The notes beneath the pieces were generated by a model. The model was given only the letters and a program-made list of their open reading frames with translations. It was not told where the DNA came from and made no database searches. The translations under genes and the position numbers were made by a program. This document shows, piece by piece, positions 1-6,694 of a stretch of DNA of 12,203 nucleotides (its first letter is position 1; the number at the start of each line of letters is the position of its first letter). The stretch spans positions 1 to 12,203 of the forward strand of contig CAZYXR010000087.1 of assembly GCA_964650845.1 (NCBI GenBank), in the 5' to 3' direction. The DNA is from UBA7692 sp964650845. GTDB lineage: Bacteria; Bacteroidota; Bacteroidia; Chitinophagales; LD1.

Positions 1-163
1 CATTTGTTCCATTTGTTCCGTTTTGACCTGTTGCTCCTGTGTTTCCATTGATACCGTTTGTTCCAGTTGCGCCCGTGCTTCCGTTGATGCCATTTGTGCC
101 ATCAATTCCATTTGTGCCTGTTGCTCCTGTTGATCCTGTTGGACCTGTTGGACCTACGGCACC
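1..163 (-). repeat. collagen-like Gly-X-Y coding repeat
   Basis: At least 17 consecutive Gly-X-Y triplets are encoded here, continuing past the window edge. Thr and Asn dominate the X and Y positions; Pro occurs only in the first triplets (GPTGPTG). A near-identical unit, STGATGTNGI(D/N)G, occurs twice with a degenerate third copy, and the DNA itself is repetitive (for example two adjacent ggacctgtt-type units at about 135-155). The tract could expand or contract by slippage or recombination. Confidence 0.85.
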
Positions 164-892
164 TTGTGCAAATTGAGCGTCAATGTAAGCTTTTACTGCG
201 GCTACTGTTGGAATAGAATTGTTGCTACTATCGCTGAGAGTGGGGTCTTTAGTGATTTTTGTGATGCTATCTTGACCAAGAATGAAGTATTGATTGATCT
301 TTACTCCCCCTTGTATTGATGTTACTCCTGTTACTACTAATTGATCTACTTTTACTGTTCCTGCCGGCACCCATTTCTGCCCGTTCCATCGTAAGATTTC
401 ATTTGGGTCTAAGCCAGTTACATCCACATCGGTGAGATCTTGGAAACGCAATTTTGGAGATGGAACTTTTAATGCTGAATCGGCAACAAATGCATAAGGC
501 ACAGAAACTAACTCAACATTTCCATACGGAACAAAACCAGTTCCCATATCTATTATCACTTCTAATCTTCTTTCGCCCGATGCCCAATTTATTTCTGAGA
601 AAGAGTTTACAATACCTGCACCAGTAGTAACACCTTGCCCTATTTGTAAAGTAAACAACCCAAACTGATTGGTGGTAACATAGTGCTCTTCTTCCCATAT
701 AACAGTTTGAAGATTGTCTTTTAATGCAAACCGAACAATCAAACTTTTATTGGGCATAACACTACCTCCGGCATTTCGGGCTACTGCTTGATAGTTTACT
801 TTTTGTGGCACATCGCCACCCGCAAACACGGCACTTACTAACAGCAAGAACATTGCTACCAGTAAACTGGCTTTTTTTCTATTCCCAATCAT
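1..892 (-). CDS. secreted collagen-like repeat protein, C-terminus beyond window
   Basis: The frame opens at the ATG at 892-890 and stays open to the window edge, giving 297 codons with the C-terminus missing. The protein starts with a signal peptide (KK then a hydrophobic stretch, likely cleavage after VFA at residue 24). Residues 30-140 carry the sequence PQKVNYQAVARN, a domain common at the N-terminus of large Bacteroidota surface and tail-fibre-like proteins. Residues 150-178 resemble the short 'LTDVDVTGL...ILRWNGQKWVPAG' spacers of such fibres, and 220-240 contain IPTVAAVKAYID, seen in trimeric fibre proteins. From residue 244 an uninterrupted Gly-X-Y collagen-like tract runs to the edge. 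Its start lies inside the last codons of the PorP/SprF gene, 14 bases overlapped in another frame, so it is probably the third gene of that operon. A role as an exported fibre or adhesin is inference; the C-terminal domain that would show the export route is out of view. Confidence 0.88.
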   Translation of the reverse strand, partial: MIGNRKKASLLVAMFLLLVSAVFAGGDVPQKVNYQAVARNAGGSVMPNKSLIVRFALKDNLQTVIWEEEHYVTTNQFGLFTLQIGQGVTTGAGIVNSFSEINWASGERRLEVIIDMGTGFVPYGNVELVSVPYAFVADSALKVPSPKLRFQDLTDVDVTGLDPNEILRWNGQKWVPAGTVKVDQLVVTGVTSIQGGVKINQYFILGQDSITKITKDPTLSDSSNNSIPTVAAVKAYIDAQFAQGAVGPTGPTGSTGATGTNGIDGTNGINGSTGATGTNGINGNTGATGQNGTNGTN

Positions 893-1814
893 GATATGGA
901 GATTTTGAAAGTTTTTTAAATACTGAACTTGAGTTCGATTTTAATTTGCCGAAGGCTATGCCTAAACACAGCTGATGATTGCCCGCTGATGTTTTAATGA
1001 TACCACCGAGGGCGTGCTGGAAAGTGTATTGAAGAGATAATCTTTCAATCAGCAAAGCACCTAAACCCACACTCAGCAAGTTGTTTGCTCCGTAGCCAAC
1101 ATTCAGCCAAATGCGATTGGCATATTTTAGCGAAACAATGCCATGATAGTTGATTGCTGAGTTGAATGTATAATCTACTAATACCACTGGTTTGATGGTG
1201 AATTTTCTATTTATGTTGATATTGTAATGCAAATAGAAACGTAGATGCTGTGGTGTTGATGTTAAACTTAGTTTGTTCTTTTTAGTAGGAATAAGATTGT
1301 TGATTGCAGCAGAAAACATAAACTGCTTCCAGTTGTATGTAACACCAAAAGCAGCGTTGAATCCAATTCCTGATTTCAATTCGTTACTTGCCAATTGGGC
1401 ATCGTTTAATGGTTCGGAATTACTATTGGCGTAGTTGATGGATGTTTGGTTTAACTGAAATGCTAAGCCTAACGACAAGCGATGAGCGTTAGCCAACTTT
1501 AAGTGATATGCATAGCTCACATCAGCATTCACATTCTGAAATGCCCCAAATTTTTCAAAATTCAGTTTTGCTCCTATGCCGGAGTTGCCTTTGATGATTC
1601 CATTATAGTTTGCCCCAACATTTATGGGTGAACCCGATATGCCAATTATATGATACAAGCCACCCACAAACACCTCGTGATTTCCCGAAAACCCGCTATT
1701 TGAAGGAGAAACTTGATAGCTGTTAATAATGAATTCTTGGGCGGGTGTAACATTTTGCGCTTTGCTGCAAATCAATACCGCCACCAACAAGAACAGTGTA
1801 ATAAAATGCTTCAT
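879..1814 (-). CDS. PorP/SprF-family T9SS outer-membrane protein
   Basis: 311 residues, a normal length for this family. It begins with a signal peptide (MKHFITLFLLVAVLICSKAQ, cleavage near residue 19) and continues as alternating, aromatic- and Gly-rich strands typical of an outer-membrane beta-barrel, with no long hydrophobic helix. The early NVTPAQEFIINSYQVSPSNSGFSG segment and the later GLAFQLNQTSINY and INNLIPTKK segments match the PorP/SprF pattern. In this family, known members assist secretion or surface attachment of T9SS cargo, particularly cargo with type-B sorting domains. The gene sits 6 bases behind such a cargo gene, which supports a dedicated partner role. Its last codons hold the start of the next gene. 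Family assignment is strong; the pairing with the upstream cargo is inferred from position. Confidence 0.88.
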   Translation of the reverse strand: MKHFITLFLLVAVLICSKAQNVTPAQEFIINSYQVSPSNSGFSGNHEVFVGGLYHIIGISGSPINVGANYNGIIKGNSGIGAKLNFEKFGAFQNVNADVSYAYHLKLANAHRLSLGLAFQLNQTSINYANSNSEPLNDAQLASNELKSGIGFNAAFGVTYNWKQFMFSAAINNLIPTKKNKLSLTSTPQHLRFYLHYNININRKFTIKPVVLVDYTFNSAINYHGIVSLKYANRIWLNVGYGANNLLSVGLGALLIERLSLQYTFQHALGGIIKTSAGNHQLCLGIAFGKLKSNSSSVFKKLSKSPYHDWE

Positions 1815-1820
1815 TCTAAA

Positions 1821-3119
1821 TTATTTAATCAAGTTAGTATTGCCCTTTATCACGTTTTGCCCGCTGCATTTTAGTAAGTAGTAATAGGTTCCTGCATTGT
1901 TGCTGCTACCACTCCAGTCATTTTTGTAATCGGCAGCATTGAACACTTCAAAGCCACGCGTATCATAAACCTGCAAGGCGCAATTGCTATATCTTTCTAA
2001 GTTTGTGAAGTGTAGGAAATCGTTTTTGCCATCGCCATTTGGTGTAAGAAAGTCATTGGCCTTTTTTAGTGTTGTATCTGCGGGAGTTACAGTTTGAAGT
2101 GAGAAATTATCTGTTGCGAAACATCCATTGTTATCCATCATTGTGAAAGAATAATCGCCAGCTTGATTAATTACTCTTTTGCTATCGGTAGATGAATTGT
2201 CTGCCCAAGTTATACTCGAGAAATTTCCTGTTACTGTAACCTCGGTACTCTTGCCGTGTTCAAACATTTGCCCATTTGAAAAAGAAAAACTATACGATAT
2301 CTTGTCATTAACCGAAAGAGATTTTGTTATGGAGTCGACACAGCCATTGCTGTTTACTGTACTCAGCTTTACATTGAAACTTCCTGCGGTAGAAAATGTG
2401 TGAAAAACAGAGTCGCTGTTAAAGCTCAAAACGCCATCGCCTAAATTCCAAATGTTTTGAGTAAGAATGCCGCTGAGAGGTGCAGATTTATTTACAAGCA
2501 CCGATGCATTGCCAGCGCAGTTAGCCTGGAATGCAAAATCAGCAAAAGGTTTTGCGCGTATTACAATCGTGCGAAGCATTTTGCTGCTACAGTTTTGAAT
2601 TGAAGTTGCTTTGAGTTGCAAAGTAAAACTCCCTGCCGCATTGTATTGTTTCAGCGCATTTAATGTAGTTGCATCAACAGTACCATTGGCGTCAAAATCC
2701 CATTGGTATGAAAGTAAAGTTCCATCACTAATAGAGGAAGTGTTTACAAATGATGTAACTTGACCCAAACATGTATCGCGCACTAAAAACATAGCATCGG
2801 GCAGCTGGAAAACTACAACAAGATGTGGCGAGGACGAAAAAAACTCGTTGCCAAGAGAGTCGGTAATTTTTACTCTTACTTCAAAAGTATCGGCTTGTGG
2901 GAAAACACGTGTTGCTGTTTCTCCAATGGCATCATCAAAAAAACCATCGTTATTTAAATCCCATTCTACAAGTTGTGTTTTTGGAATGTTTGATTGGTTG
3001 AAAAAATGCGTAGTGTCGCCAAAGCAAACAGATGTGGAACTTATATCCACAGCGGCACTGGAGCTTATAGAATAAACTAAATGCAGTAGCAAAACCACAT
3101 AAAAATTCCCATTCGTCAT
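1821..3119 (-). CDS. PKD-domain surface protein with T9SS type-B sorting domain
   Basis: 432 residues. A short signal peptide (about residues 1-22) is followed by three PKD-like beta-sandwich domains at roughly 25-104, 112-189 and 190-270, recognised by the WDLNNDGFFD, QWDFDANGTVD and IWNLGDG strands and the repeated '(A)GSF.v.L' strand. An Ig-like segment covers 272-345. Residues 350-432 form the gliding-motility-type (CHU_C, type-B) C-terminal domain, with TPNGDGKND at 359-367 and the ending GTYYYLLKCSGQNVIKG. Such domains direct export through the type IX secretion system to the cell surface. It is the first gene of a tight operon with the PorP/SprF protein behind it. It is small for this cargo class, with no enzyme domain, so a structural, adhesive or scaffold role is more likely than catalysis. 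No clear ribosome binding site precedes the ATG, as is common in this phylum. Confidence 0.9.
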   Translation of the reverse strand: MTNGNFYVVLLLHLVYSISSSAAVDISSTSVCFGDTTHFFNQSNIPKTQLVEWDLNNDGFFDDAIGETATRVFPQADTFEVRVKITDSLGNEFFSSSPHLVVVFQLPDAMFLVRDTCLGQVTSFVNTSSISDGTLLSYQWDFDANGTVDATTLNALKQYNAAGSFTLQLKATSIQNCSSKMLRTIVIRAKPFADFAFQANCAGNASVLVNKSAPLSGILTQNIWNLGDGVLSFNSDSVFHTFSTAGSFNVKLSTVNSNGCVDSITKSLSVNDKISYSFSFSNGQMFEHGKSTEVTVTGNFSSITWADNSSTDSKRVINQAGDYSFTMMDNNGCFATDNFSLQTVTPADTTLKKANDFLTPNGDGKNDFLHFTNLERYSNCALQVYDTRGFEVFNAADYKNDWSGSSNNAGTYYYLLKCSGQNVIKGNTNLIK

Positions 3120-3378
3120 CGATAGAATTCTTTAGTCAGAAAAATCAGTTTGTGCCGAACAAGAAACTATATGGGATTGTGCGTAAGCCACGAAGTCGTT
3201 GTGCGATCAATGTAAATGTAAACACATTCTGCAAAATGACAATGTGTATCCCTAATTTTGGGGATGTACGGTTTGAGTTTATTTTTTGGCAAAACACCTT
3301 TTTACCGCATTGCGCAAAAATCAATTTCAATCTACCGTACTGTGAGAATAAACCGAAAGCCTTATACTGTCACCACCT
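3120..3378. other. intergenic region with several inverted repeats
   Basis: The 259 bases separate the pirin stop from the PKD-gene start and would be the leader of the PKD operon. Three inverted repeats abut one another: ACACATT/AATGTGT (3222-3228 with 3241-3247), ATCCC/GGGAT (3248-3252 with 3261-3265), and GTACGGT/ACCGTAC (3266-3272 with 3334-3340). A further GTTTATT/AATAAAC pair (3277-3283 with 3347-3353) would cross the last one. No TAnnTTTG promoter match was found on the minus strand. Open frames here show no recognisable protein. A structured leader RNA is possible but unproven; the long-range stem alone could arise by chance. Confidence 0.3.
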
Positions 3379-4263
3379 TCACTTCTTAGAGAATGTTGGA
3401 TACGGAATAAACTCTGTATCGTCTCCTATTACTTTAGCAAAGGTTTGTTCTTTCCATTTTTGCTTAGCATCTTCGATACATCCTTTGCTGGATGACACAA
3501 AATTCCAATCAATAAAACGCTCTTCGGCAAAAGGCTCGCCACCGAAAAGATAAACGGTACTGTTAGCGTGGAGGATAAACTCACACAAACGACTTTCTTT
3601 GGCAACTAACATTTGCTTGACCTCATACACATTACCATCACTTTCAACAGCACCTTCTAAAATATACAAACCCGATTCTCCATATAAATGTTCGCCAATA
3701 GAAAGGGTTTGTCTGGTTTTGCTTTTTATCTCAACCATATAAAGCTTGCTGTAAGTAGGCACACCAGATTTTCGGTTGAACGCTTCGCCAGCCACTAGTT
3801 TAAACTGCACGCCATCTTGTTCCCAAACCGGAATTTCGCTTGAAGTAACATGAAAAAATTCAGGTTTCATTTGCTCCAAATGTTTAGGGAGTGCCACCCA
3901 AATTTGCAGCCCGTGTAGATACTTTTCAGAATGCCGCAAATATTCGGGAGTTCGTTCTGAGTGAACAATACCACTACCGGCTGTCATCCAGTTCACTTCA
4001 CCTGGCTTTATCTCTAAAGCATTTCCAATAGAATCTCGATGCATGATACTTCCTTCAAACAAAAATGTAAGTGTAGAAAGACCAATATGCGGATGCGGCA
4101 ACACGTCAAAATTATCTCGCTCATTTAACTTTACCGGTCCCATGTGATCGATGTAAATAAATGGACCAACCATTCGCTTTTGCCGAAATGGAAGCAAGCG
4201 CCCCACAAGGAACTTCCCAATATCGGCCGCTCTTTCTTCTATTATTAAATTGATGTTTGACAT
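3379..4263 (-). CDS. pirin-family cupin protein
   Basis: 294 residues from the ATG at 4263-4261; a GTG three codons upstream could add three residues, but the ATG fits the family start (NINLIIEERAADIG) better. The N-terminal cupin carries the pirin signature LPHPHIGLSTLTFLFEG and AGSGIVHSERTP. Numbered from this ATG, the four metal ligands are His57, His59, His101 and Glu103, matching the positions in human pirin. The C-terminal cupin runs to about residue 270 and ends with GGEPFAEERFIDWNFVSSS, typical of bacterial pirins. Family members are non-haem-metal proteins; some are quercetin dioxygenases, others bind transcription or metabolic partners, so the substrate is unknown. It lies 135 bases downstream of nuoE on the same strand, where nuoF would normally be, and may be read through from the nuo block or have its own promoter. 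Confidence 0.92.
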   Translation of the reverse strand: MSNINLIIEERAADIGKFLVGRLLPFRQKRMVGPFIYIDHMGPVKLNERDNFDVLPHPHIGLSTLTFLFEGSIMHRDSIGNALEIKPGEVNWMTAGSGIVHSERTPEYLRHSEKYLHGLQIWVALPKHLEQMKPEFFHVTSSEIPVWEQDGVQFKLVAGEAFNRKSGVPTYSKLYMVEIKSKTRQTLSIGEHLYGESGLYILEGAVESDGNVYEVKQMLVAKESRLCEFILHANSTVYLFGGEPFAEERFIDWNFVSSSKGCIEDAKQKWKEQTFAKVIGDDTEFIPYPTFSKK

Positions 4264-4321
4264 ACCATACACTTAGCAACATCCAATGCTACTAACCGAA
4301 TGAAGATACTTTTTTAATAGC

Positions 4322-4336
4322 ATAGTCGAAGACTAT
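4322..4336. repeat. 15-bp palindrome upstream of pirin gene
   Basis: ATAGTC and GACTAT form a perfect 6-bp inverted repeat around a 3-base centre, 59 bases before the pirin start. In the minus-strand RNA it would be a tight hairpin, but it is followed by an A-rich and not a T-rich stretch, so it is not a terminator. A regulator-binding site or a leader stem-loop are both possible. Confidence 0.3.
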
Positions 4337-4398
4337 ACCTGCATCCCAAAAAAACAATCTTGTTGGTAAAATCTATCGAATAAAACGTAGTGCAAGCA

Positions 4399-4935
4399 TT
4401 ACACTTTGCTTACCATTTCAACTTTTCCGGCTCGGCAGTCTTCTATTAGCTGGTCAATTTTTTGTTCATTCAAAAATTCATGATAAAAATCGCCCAATTG
4501 CAGCATAGGAGCATAACCACAAGCGCCCAAACACTCCACTCCTTTTACACTAAACATACCATCGGGTGTTACCTCGCCTTCTTTTACTCCTAATTTATTG
4601 CAGGTATATTCTATCATATCTTCGGCACCACGCAATACACAACAACTGGTGCGGCAAAATTCCAATGCGTATTTGCCAACCGGTTTTTGGTTGTACATAC
4701 TGTAAAAACTCGCCACTTCATAAACTTCAATGGGCTTGATATTGAGCAATTCGGCCACCTTATCCATTGCCTCCACCGAAAGCCAGTGTTCGTTTTCATC
4801 TTGCACCTCGTGCAAAACAGTGAGCAAAGCGCTTTTTTGTTTCCCTTCCGGAAAGCGACTCTTCAACTCAGCTACTCTTTTCAATAATCGTTCCGAAAGA
4901 TTTACGGTGGTGTTAGATTTAATATTTAAAGCCAT
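4399..4935 (-). CDS. nuoE: NADH-quinone oxidoreductase subunit E
   Basis: 178 residues, the usual length for the 24-kDa [2Fe-2S] subunit of complex I. It has the N-terminal helical part (AELKSRFPEGKQKSALLTVLHEVQ, followed by the EVASFYSMY motif at 73-81) and the thioredoxin-like C-terminal domain. The four ligands of cluster N1a are present as Cys94 and Cys99 (FCRTSCCVLRGAED) and Cys135 and Cys139 (GVECLGACGYAP). Cys98 beside Cys99 is an additional cysteine. With NuoF and NuoG this subunit forms the NADH-oxidising module on the cytoplasmic side. Here it is separated from nuoD by a cytochrome c gene and is not followed by nuoF; 100 bases containing a strong hairpin precede it. The assignment is secure. 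Confidence 0.96.
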   Translation of the reverse strand: MALNIKSNTTVNLSERLLKRVAELKSRFPEGKQKSALLTVLHEVQDENEHWLSVEAMDKVAELLNIKPIEVYEVASFYSMYNQKPVGKYALEFCRTSCCVLRGAEDMIEYTCNKLGVKEGEVTPDGMFSVKGVECLGACGYAPMLQLGDFYHEFLNEQKIDQLIEDCRAGKVEMVSKV

Positions 4936-4949
4936 AATATTTTATTGTT

Positions 4950-4980
4950 GTAAGCCGCAAATCTCCATTTGCTATGCTAC
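4950..4980 (-). promoter_or_regulatory. 11-bp stem-loop between cytochrome c gene and nuoE
   Basis: The inner stem GCAAAT/ATTTGC (4957-4962 with 4967-4972) closes a four-base loop that reads GGAG in the minus-strand RNA. An outer stem pairs GTAGC (4980-4976) with GCTTAC (4955-4950) around one bulged base, with a small internal loop between. The hairpin ends 14 bases before the nuoE start codon. There is no T-run after it on the minus strand, so it is more likely an RNA-processing, stability or translation-control element than a terminator; on the plus strand T-rich sequence follows, but no plus-strand gene ends here. Confidence 0.45.
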
Positions 4981-5035
4981 CTTTTTCGTATTTCTTGTAC
5001 TCGTCAAAAATAAAAAAATGTTCAAGGCATTGCGT

Positions 5036-5353
5036 TTACTTATGCCAACTCACAATTAAATCGGCTACTGCCGAAAGTTCAGCATCGTTCAACTTATCTG
5101 CAAAAGCAGGCATACGACCTTTTCCAAAACTAATACTCTTTACCAATGCGGCTTTATCGAGTGGAATAGTTTGCAAGTTGGGTGTGCGTTCATCTTTTAC
5201 GCCCTGTGCGCCATGACAACGAGCGCAGTTTGATGCAAATAACTGTGCCCCGTCATAAACTTTGGCGGTGGCGGTAGTTGGTGCAGATGTTTTCTTAGAA
5301 CATGATGCTACCATTAGTAAAGCAACAATTGCTGTATAAATCAAAACTTTCAT
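5036..5353 (-). CDS. small lipoprotein cytochrome c (class I)
   Basis: 105 residues. The N-terminus is a lipoprotein signal (MKVLIYTAIVALLMVAS, lipid-modified Cys18), followed by a Ser/Thr/Ala/Pro-rich linker to about residue 31. A single haem site CARCH lies at 43-47 (His47 as proximal ligand). The likely distal ligand is Met81 in GKGRMPAF, and the C-terminal helix ends LNDAELSAVADLIVSWHK, all typical of a monohaem class I cytochrome c. It should sit on the periplasmic face of a membrane and shuttle electrons to an oxidase or another acceptor. It is placed between nuoD and nuoE, on the same strand, 84 bases after nuoD and 100 before nuoE. It has no counterpart among complex I subunits, so its presence suggests co-expression with complex I and not membership of it; this is inference. 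Confidence 0.92.
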   Translation of the reverse strand: MKVLIYTAIVALLMVASCSKKTSAPTTATAKVYDGAQLFASNCARCHGAQGVKDERTPNLQTIPLDKAALVKSISFGKGRMPAFADKLNDAELSAVADLIVSWHK

Positions 5354-5381
5354 ACTATCTGATTTAATGATTTGAAAATAC

Positions 5382-5411
5382 CTTTTTAGAACCTCTAATG
5401 TAACTAAAAAG
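5382..5411 (-). promoter_or_regulatory. inverted repeat with an alternative hairpin, nuoD-cytochrome c gap
   Basis: CTTTTTAG/CTAAAAAG is a perfect 8-bp inverted repeat (5382-5389 with 5404-5411) with a 14-base loop. A competing hairpin TTAGA/TCTAA with a 3-base loop occupies 5386-5398, so the two structures exclude each other. The position between nuoD and the cytochrome gene would suit control of expression within the operon. AT-rich arms make it weak thermodynamically. Confidence 0.3.
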
Positions 5412-5437
5412 CTGTTGTGTATTGAATATCAAAATCG

Positions 5438-6679
5438 TTATGCATCTAATTCCCCTGCAATTACATTTAGCGAACTCAAAATTAAAATTGCATCGCTCAA
5501 AAATCCTCCTTTTATCATTTCGGTATAGGCTTGGTAATAAATGAAGCAAGGTCTGCGGAAGTGCAAACGAAACGGCACACGGCTGCCATCAGAAATTAAA
5601 TAATAGCCTACTTCGCCATTGCCACCTTCTACCGCATGATACACTTCGCCTTTTGGCACAGGAATTTCCCCCATCACTATTTTAAAGTGATAGATAAGTG
5701 CTTCCATATTATTATACACCATTTCTTTTGGTGGCAAGTAAAACTCTGGCACATCGGCATGAATTGGCCCTTCGGGTAAGCCCGCTAAGGCTTGCTCTAT
5801 GATTTTTATACTTTCCCACATTTCGGCATTGCGCACACAAAATCTATCGTAGGTATCACCGCTTTTGCCAACAGGAACTATGAAATTAAAATCTTGATAA
5901 CTGCTGTATGGATTTGCCACACGCACATCGTAATCTATACCTGCTGCACGTAGATTGGGCCCCGTAAAGCCGTAGCTCATCGCCTTTTCGGCACTGATGC
6001 CGCCTACATTTATGGTTCTATCCATAAATATTCTGTTGCGTGAGGCAAGGGTTTCAAACTCTTGCAATCCCTTCTTAAAGTCTTCTAAAAACTTTTTCAA
6101 TTTACGGAATCCGGTGGCACTCAAATCGCGCTCCAAACCCCCAATGCGCCCCATGTTGGTAGTTAATCGCGCACCGCAAAGCTCTTCGTATATTTCATAA
6201 ATCTTTTCGCGATACTGGAAAATATACAGAAACGGTGTGAAGGCTCCGGCATCGAACACCAAAATAGAATTACAGATAATGTGATCGGCAAGGCGCGCCA
6301 ACTCCATCATTATTACGCGAATGTATTGTGCTCTTTTGGGCACTTCAATGTCCAGTAGTTTTTCTACCGTCATCCACCAGCCAAAGTTGTTGATAGGCGA
6401 TGAACAATAGTTCAGCCTATCGGTTAATACATTTATTTGATAGAACGGACGATTCTCTGCAATTTTTTCAAAAGCGCGGTGAATATAGCCGAGTGTTTGC
6501 TCTGCATCTACAATGCGCTCACCATCCATTAGCAACACATTTTGAAAAATACCGTGCGTGGCCGGATGTGTTGGTCCAAGATTCAAAATACTTAACTCGC
6601 TGCCGTCTTCATTTTCGCGCTGGCGAATCATTTCGGCATATTTCTCTTCTATTGTAACCGGTGTAATAAATTGACTCAT
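5438..6679 (-). CDS. nuoD: NADH-quinone oxidoreductase subunit D
   Basis: 413 residues, normal for the 49-kDa subunit of complex I, which with NuoB forms the quinone-binding cavity. The signature LNLGPTHPATHG lies at 32-43, with the quinone-site His38 and its companion His42. The conserved quinone-site Tyr is Tyr91 in TDRLNYCSSPINN. The GDTYDRF motif and the C-terminal EVYHAVEGGNGEVGYYLISD segment are intact. The end (LNVIAGELDA) is a slight variant of the usual GE-D-R terminus. The start is fixed by a GGAG ribosome binding site 9 bases upstream. It lies 15 bases behind nuoC and is clearly co-transcribed with nuoA-C. It is a single NuoD, not a NuoCD fusion. Confidence 0.97.
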   Translation of the reverse strand: MSQFITPVTIEEKYAEMIRQRENEDGSELSILNLGPTHPATHGIFQNVLLMDGERIVDAEQTLGYIHRAFEKIAENRPFYQINVLTDRLNYCSSPINNFGWWMTVEKLLDIEVPKRAQYIRVIMMELARLADHIICNSILVFDAGAFTPFLYIFQYREKIYEIYEELCGARLTTNMGRIGGLERDLSATGFRKLKKFLEDFKKGLQEFETLASRNRIFMDRTINVGGISAEKAMSYGFTGPNLRAAGIDYDVRVANPYSSYQDFNFIVPVGKSGDTYDRFCVRNAEMWESIKIIEQALAGLPEGPIHADVPEFYLPPKEMVYNNMEALIYHFKIVMGEIPVPKGEVYHAVEGGNGEVGYYLISDGSRVPFRLHFRRPCFIYYQAYTEMIKGGFLSDAILILSSLNVIAGELDA

Positions 6680-6688
6680 GTTTCTTTT

Positions 6689-6692
6689 CTCC
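6689..6692 (-). promoter_or_regulatory. ribosome binding site of nuoD
   Basis: GGAG, 9 bases before the nuoD ATG, in the 15-base nuoC-nuoD gap. Clear Shine-Dalgarno sequences are scarce in this window, so this one usefully fixes the start. Confidence 0.6.
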
Positions 6693-6694
6693 GA

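Noticed and set aside
1..163. Short repeated units that could suggest a CRISPR array or minisatellite
   Set aside because: The repeats are in frame and encode Gly-X-Y triplets; no spacer structure and no cas genes.
513..698. Minus-strand 61-codon frame inside the collagen-like gene
   Set aside because: Out-of-frame shadow with Cys/Tyr/Trp-rich composition.
3145..3330. Minus-strand 61-codon open frame in the 3120-3378 gap
   Set aside because: No known motif, no start context, and no sign of selection that I can see; more likely leader or spacer.
3152..3553. Plus-strand open frame of 133 codons across the 3120-3378 gap and the pirin gene
   Set aside because: No recognisable domain, Cys- and His-scattered composition, and its second half lies antisense to the secure pirin gene; a shadow.
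4340..4398. Possible terminator after nuoE (AACA/TGTT followed by a T-run)
   Set aside because: The stem is only 4 bp and the T-run overlaps an arm; too weak to call.
4999..5040. TATTTTTG near the cytochrome c stop as a promoter for nuoE
   Set aside because: No TTG at the right distance upstream; the -7 match alone is expected by chance in AT-rich DNA.
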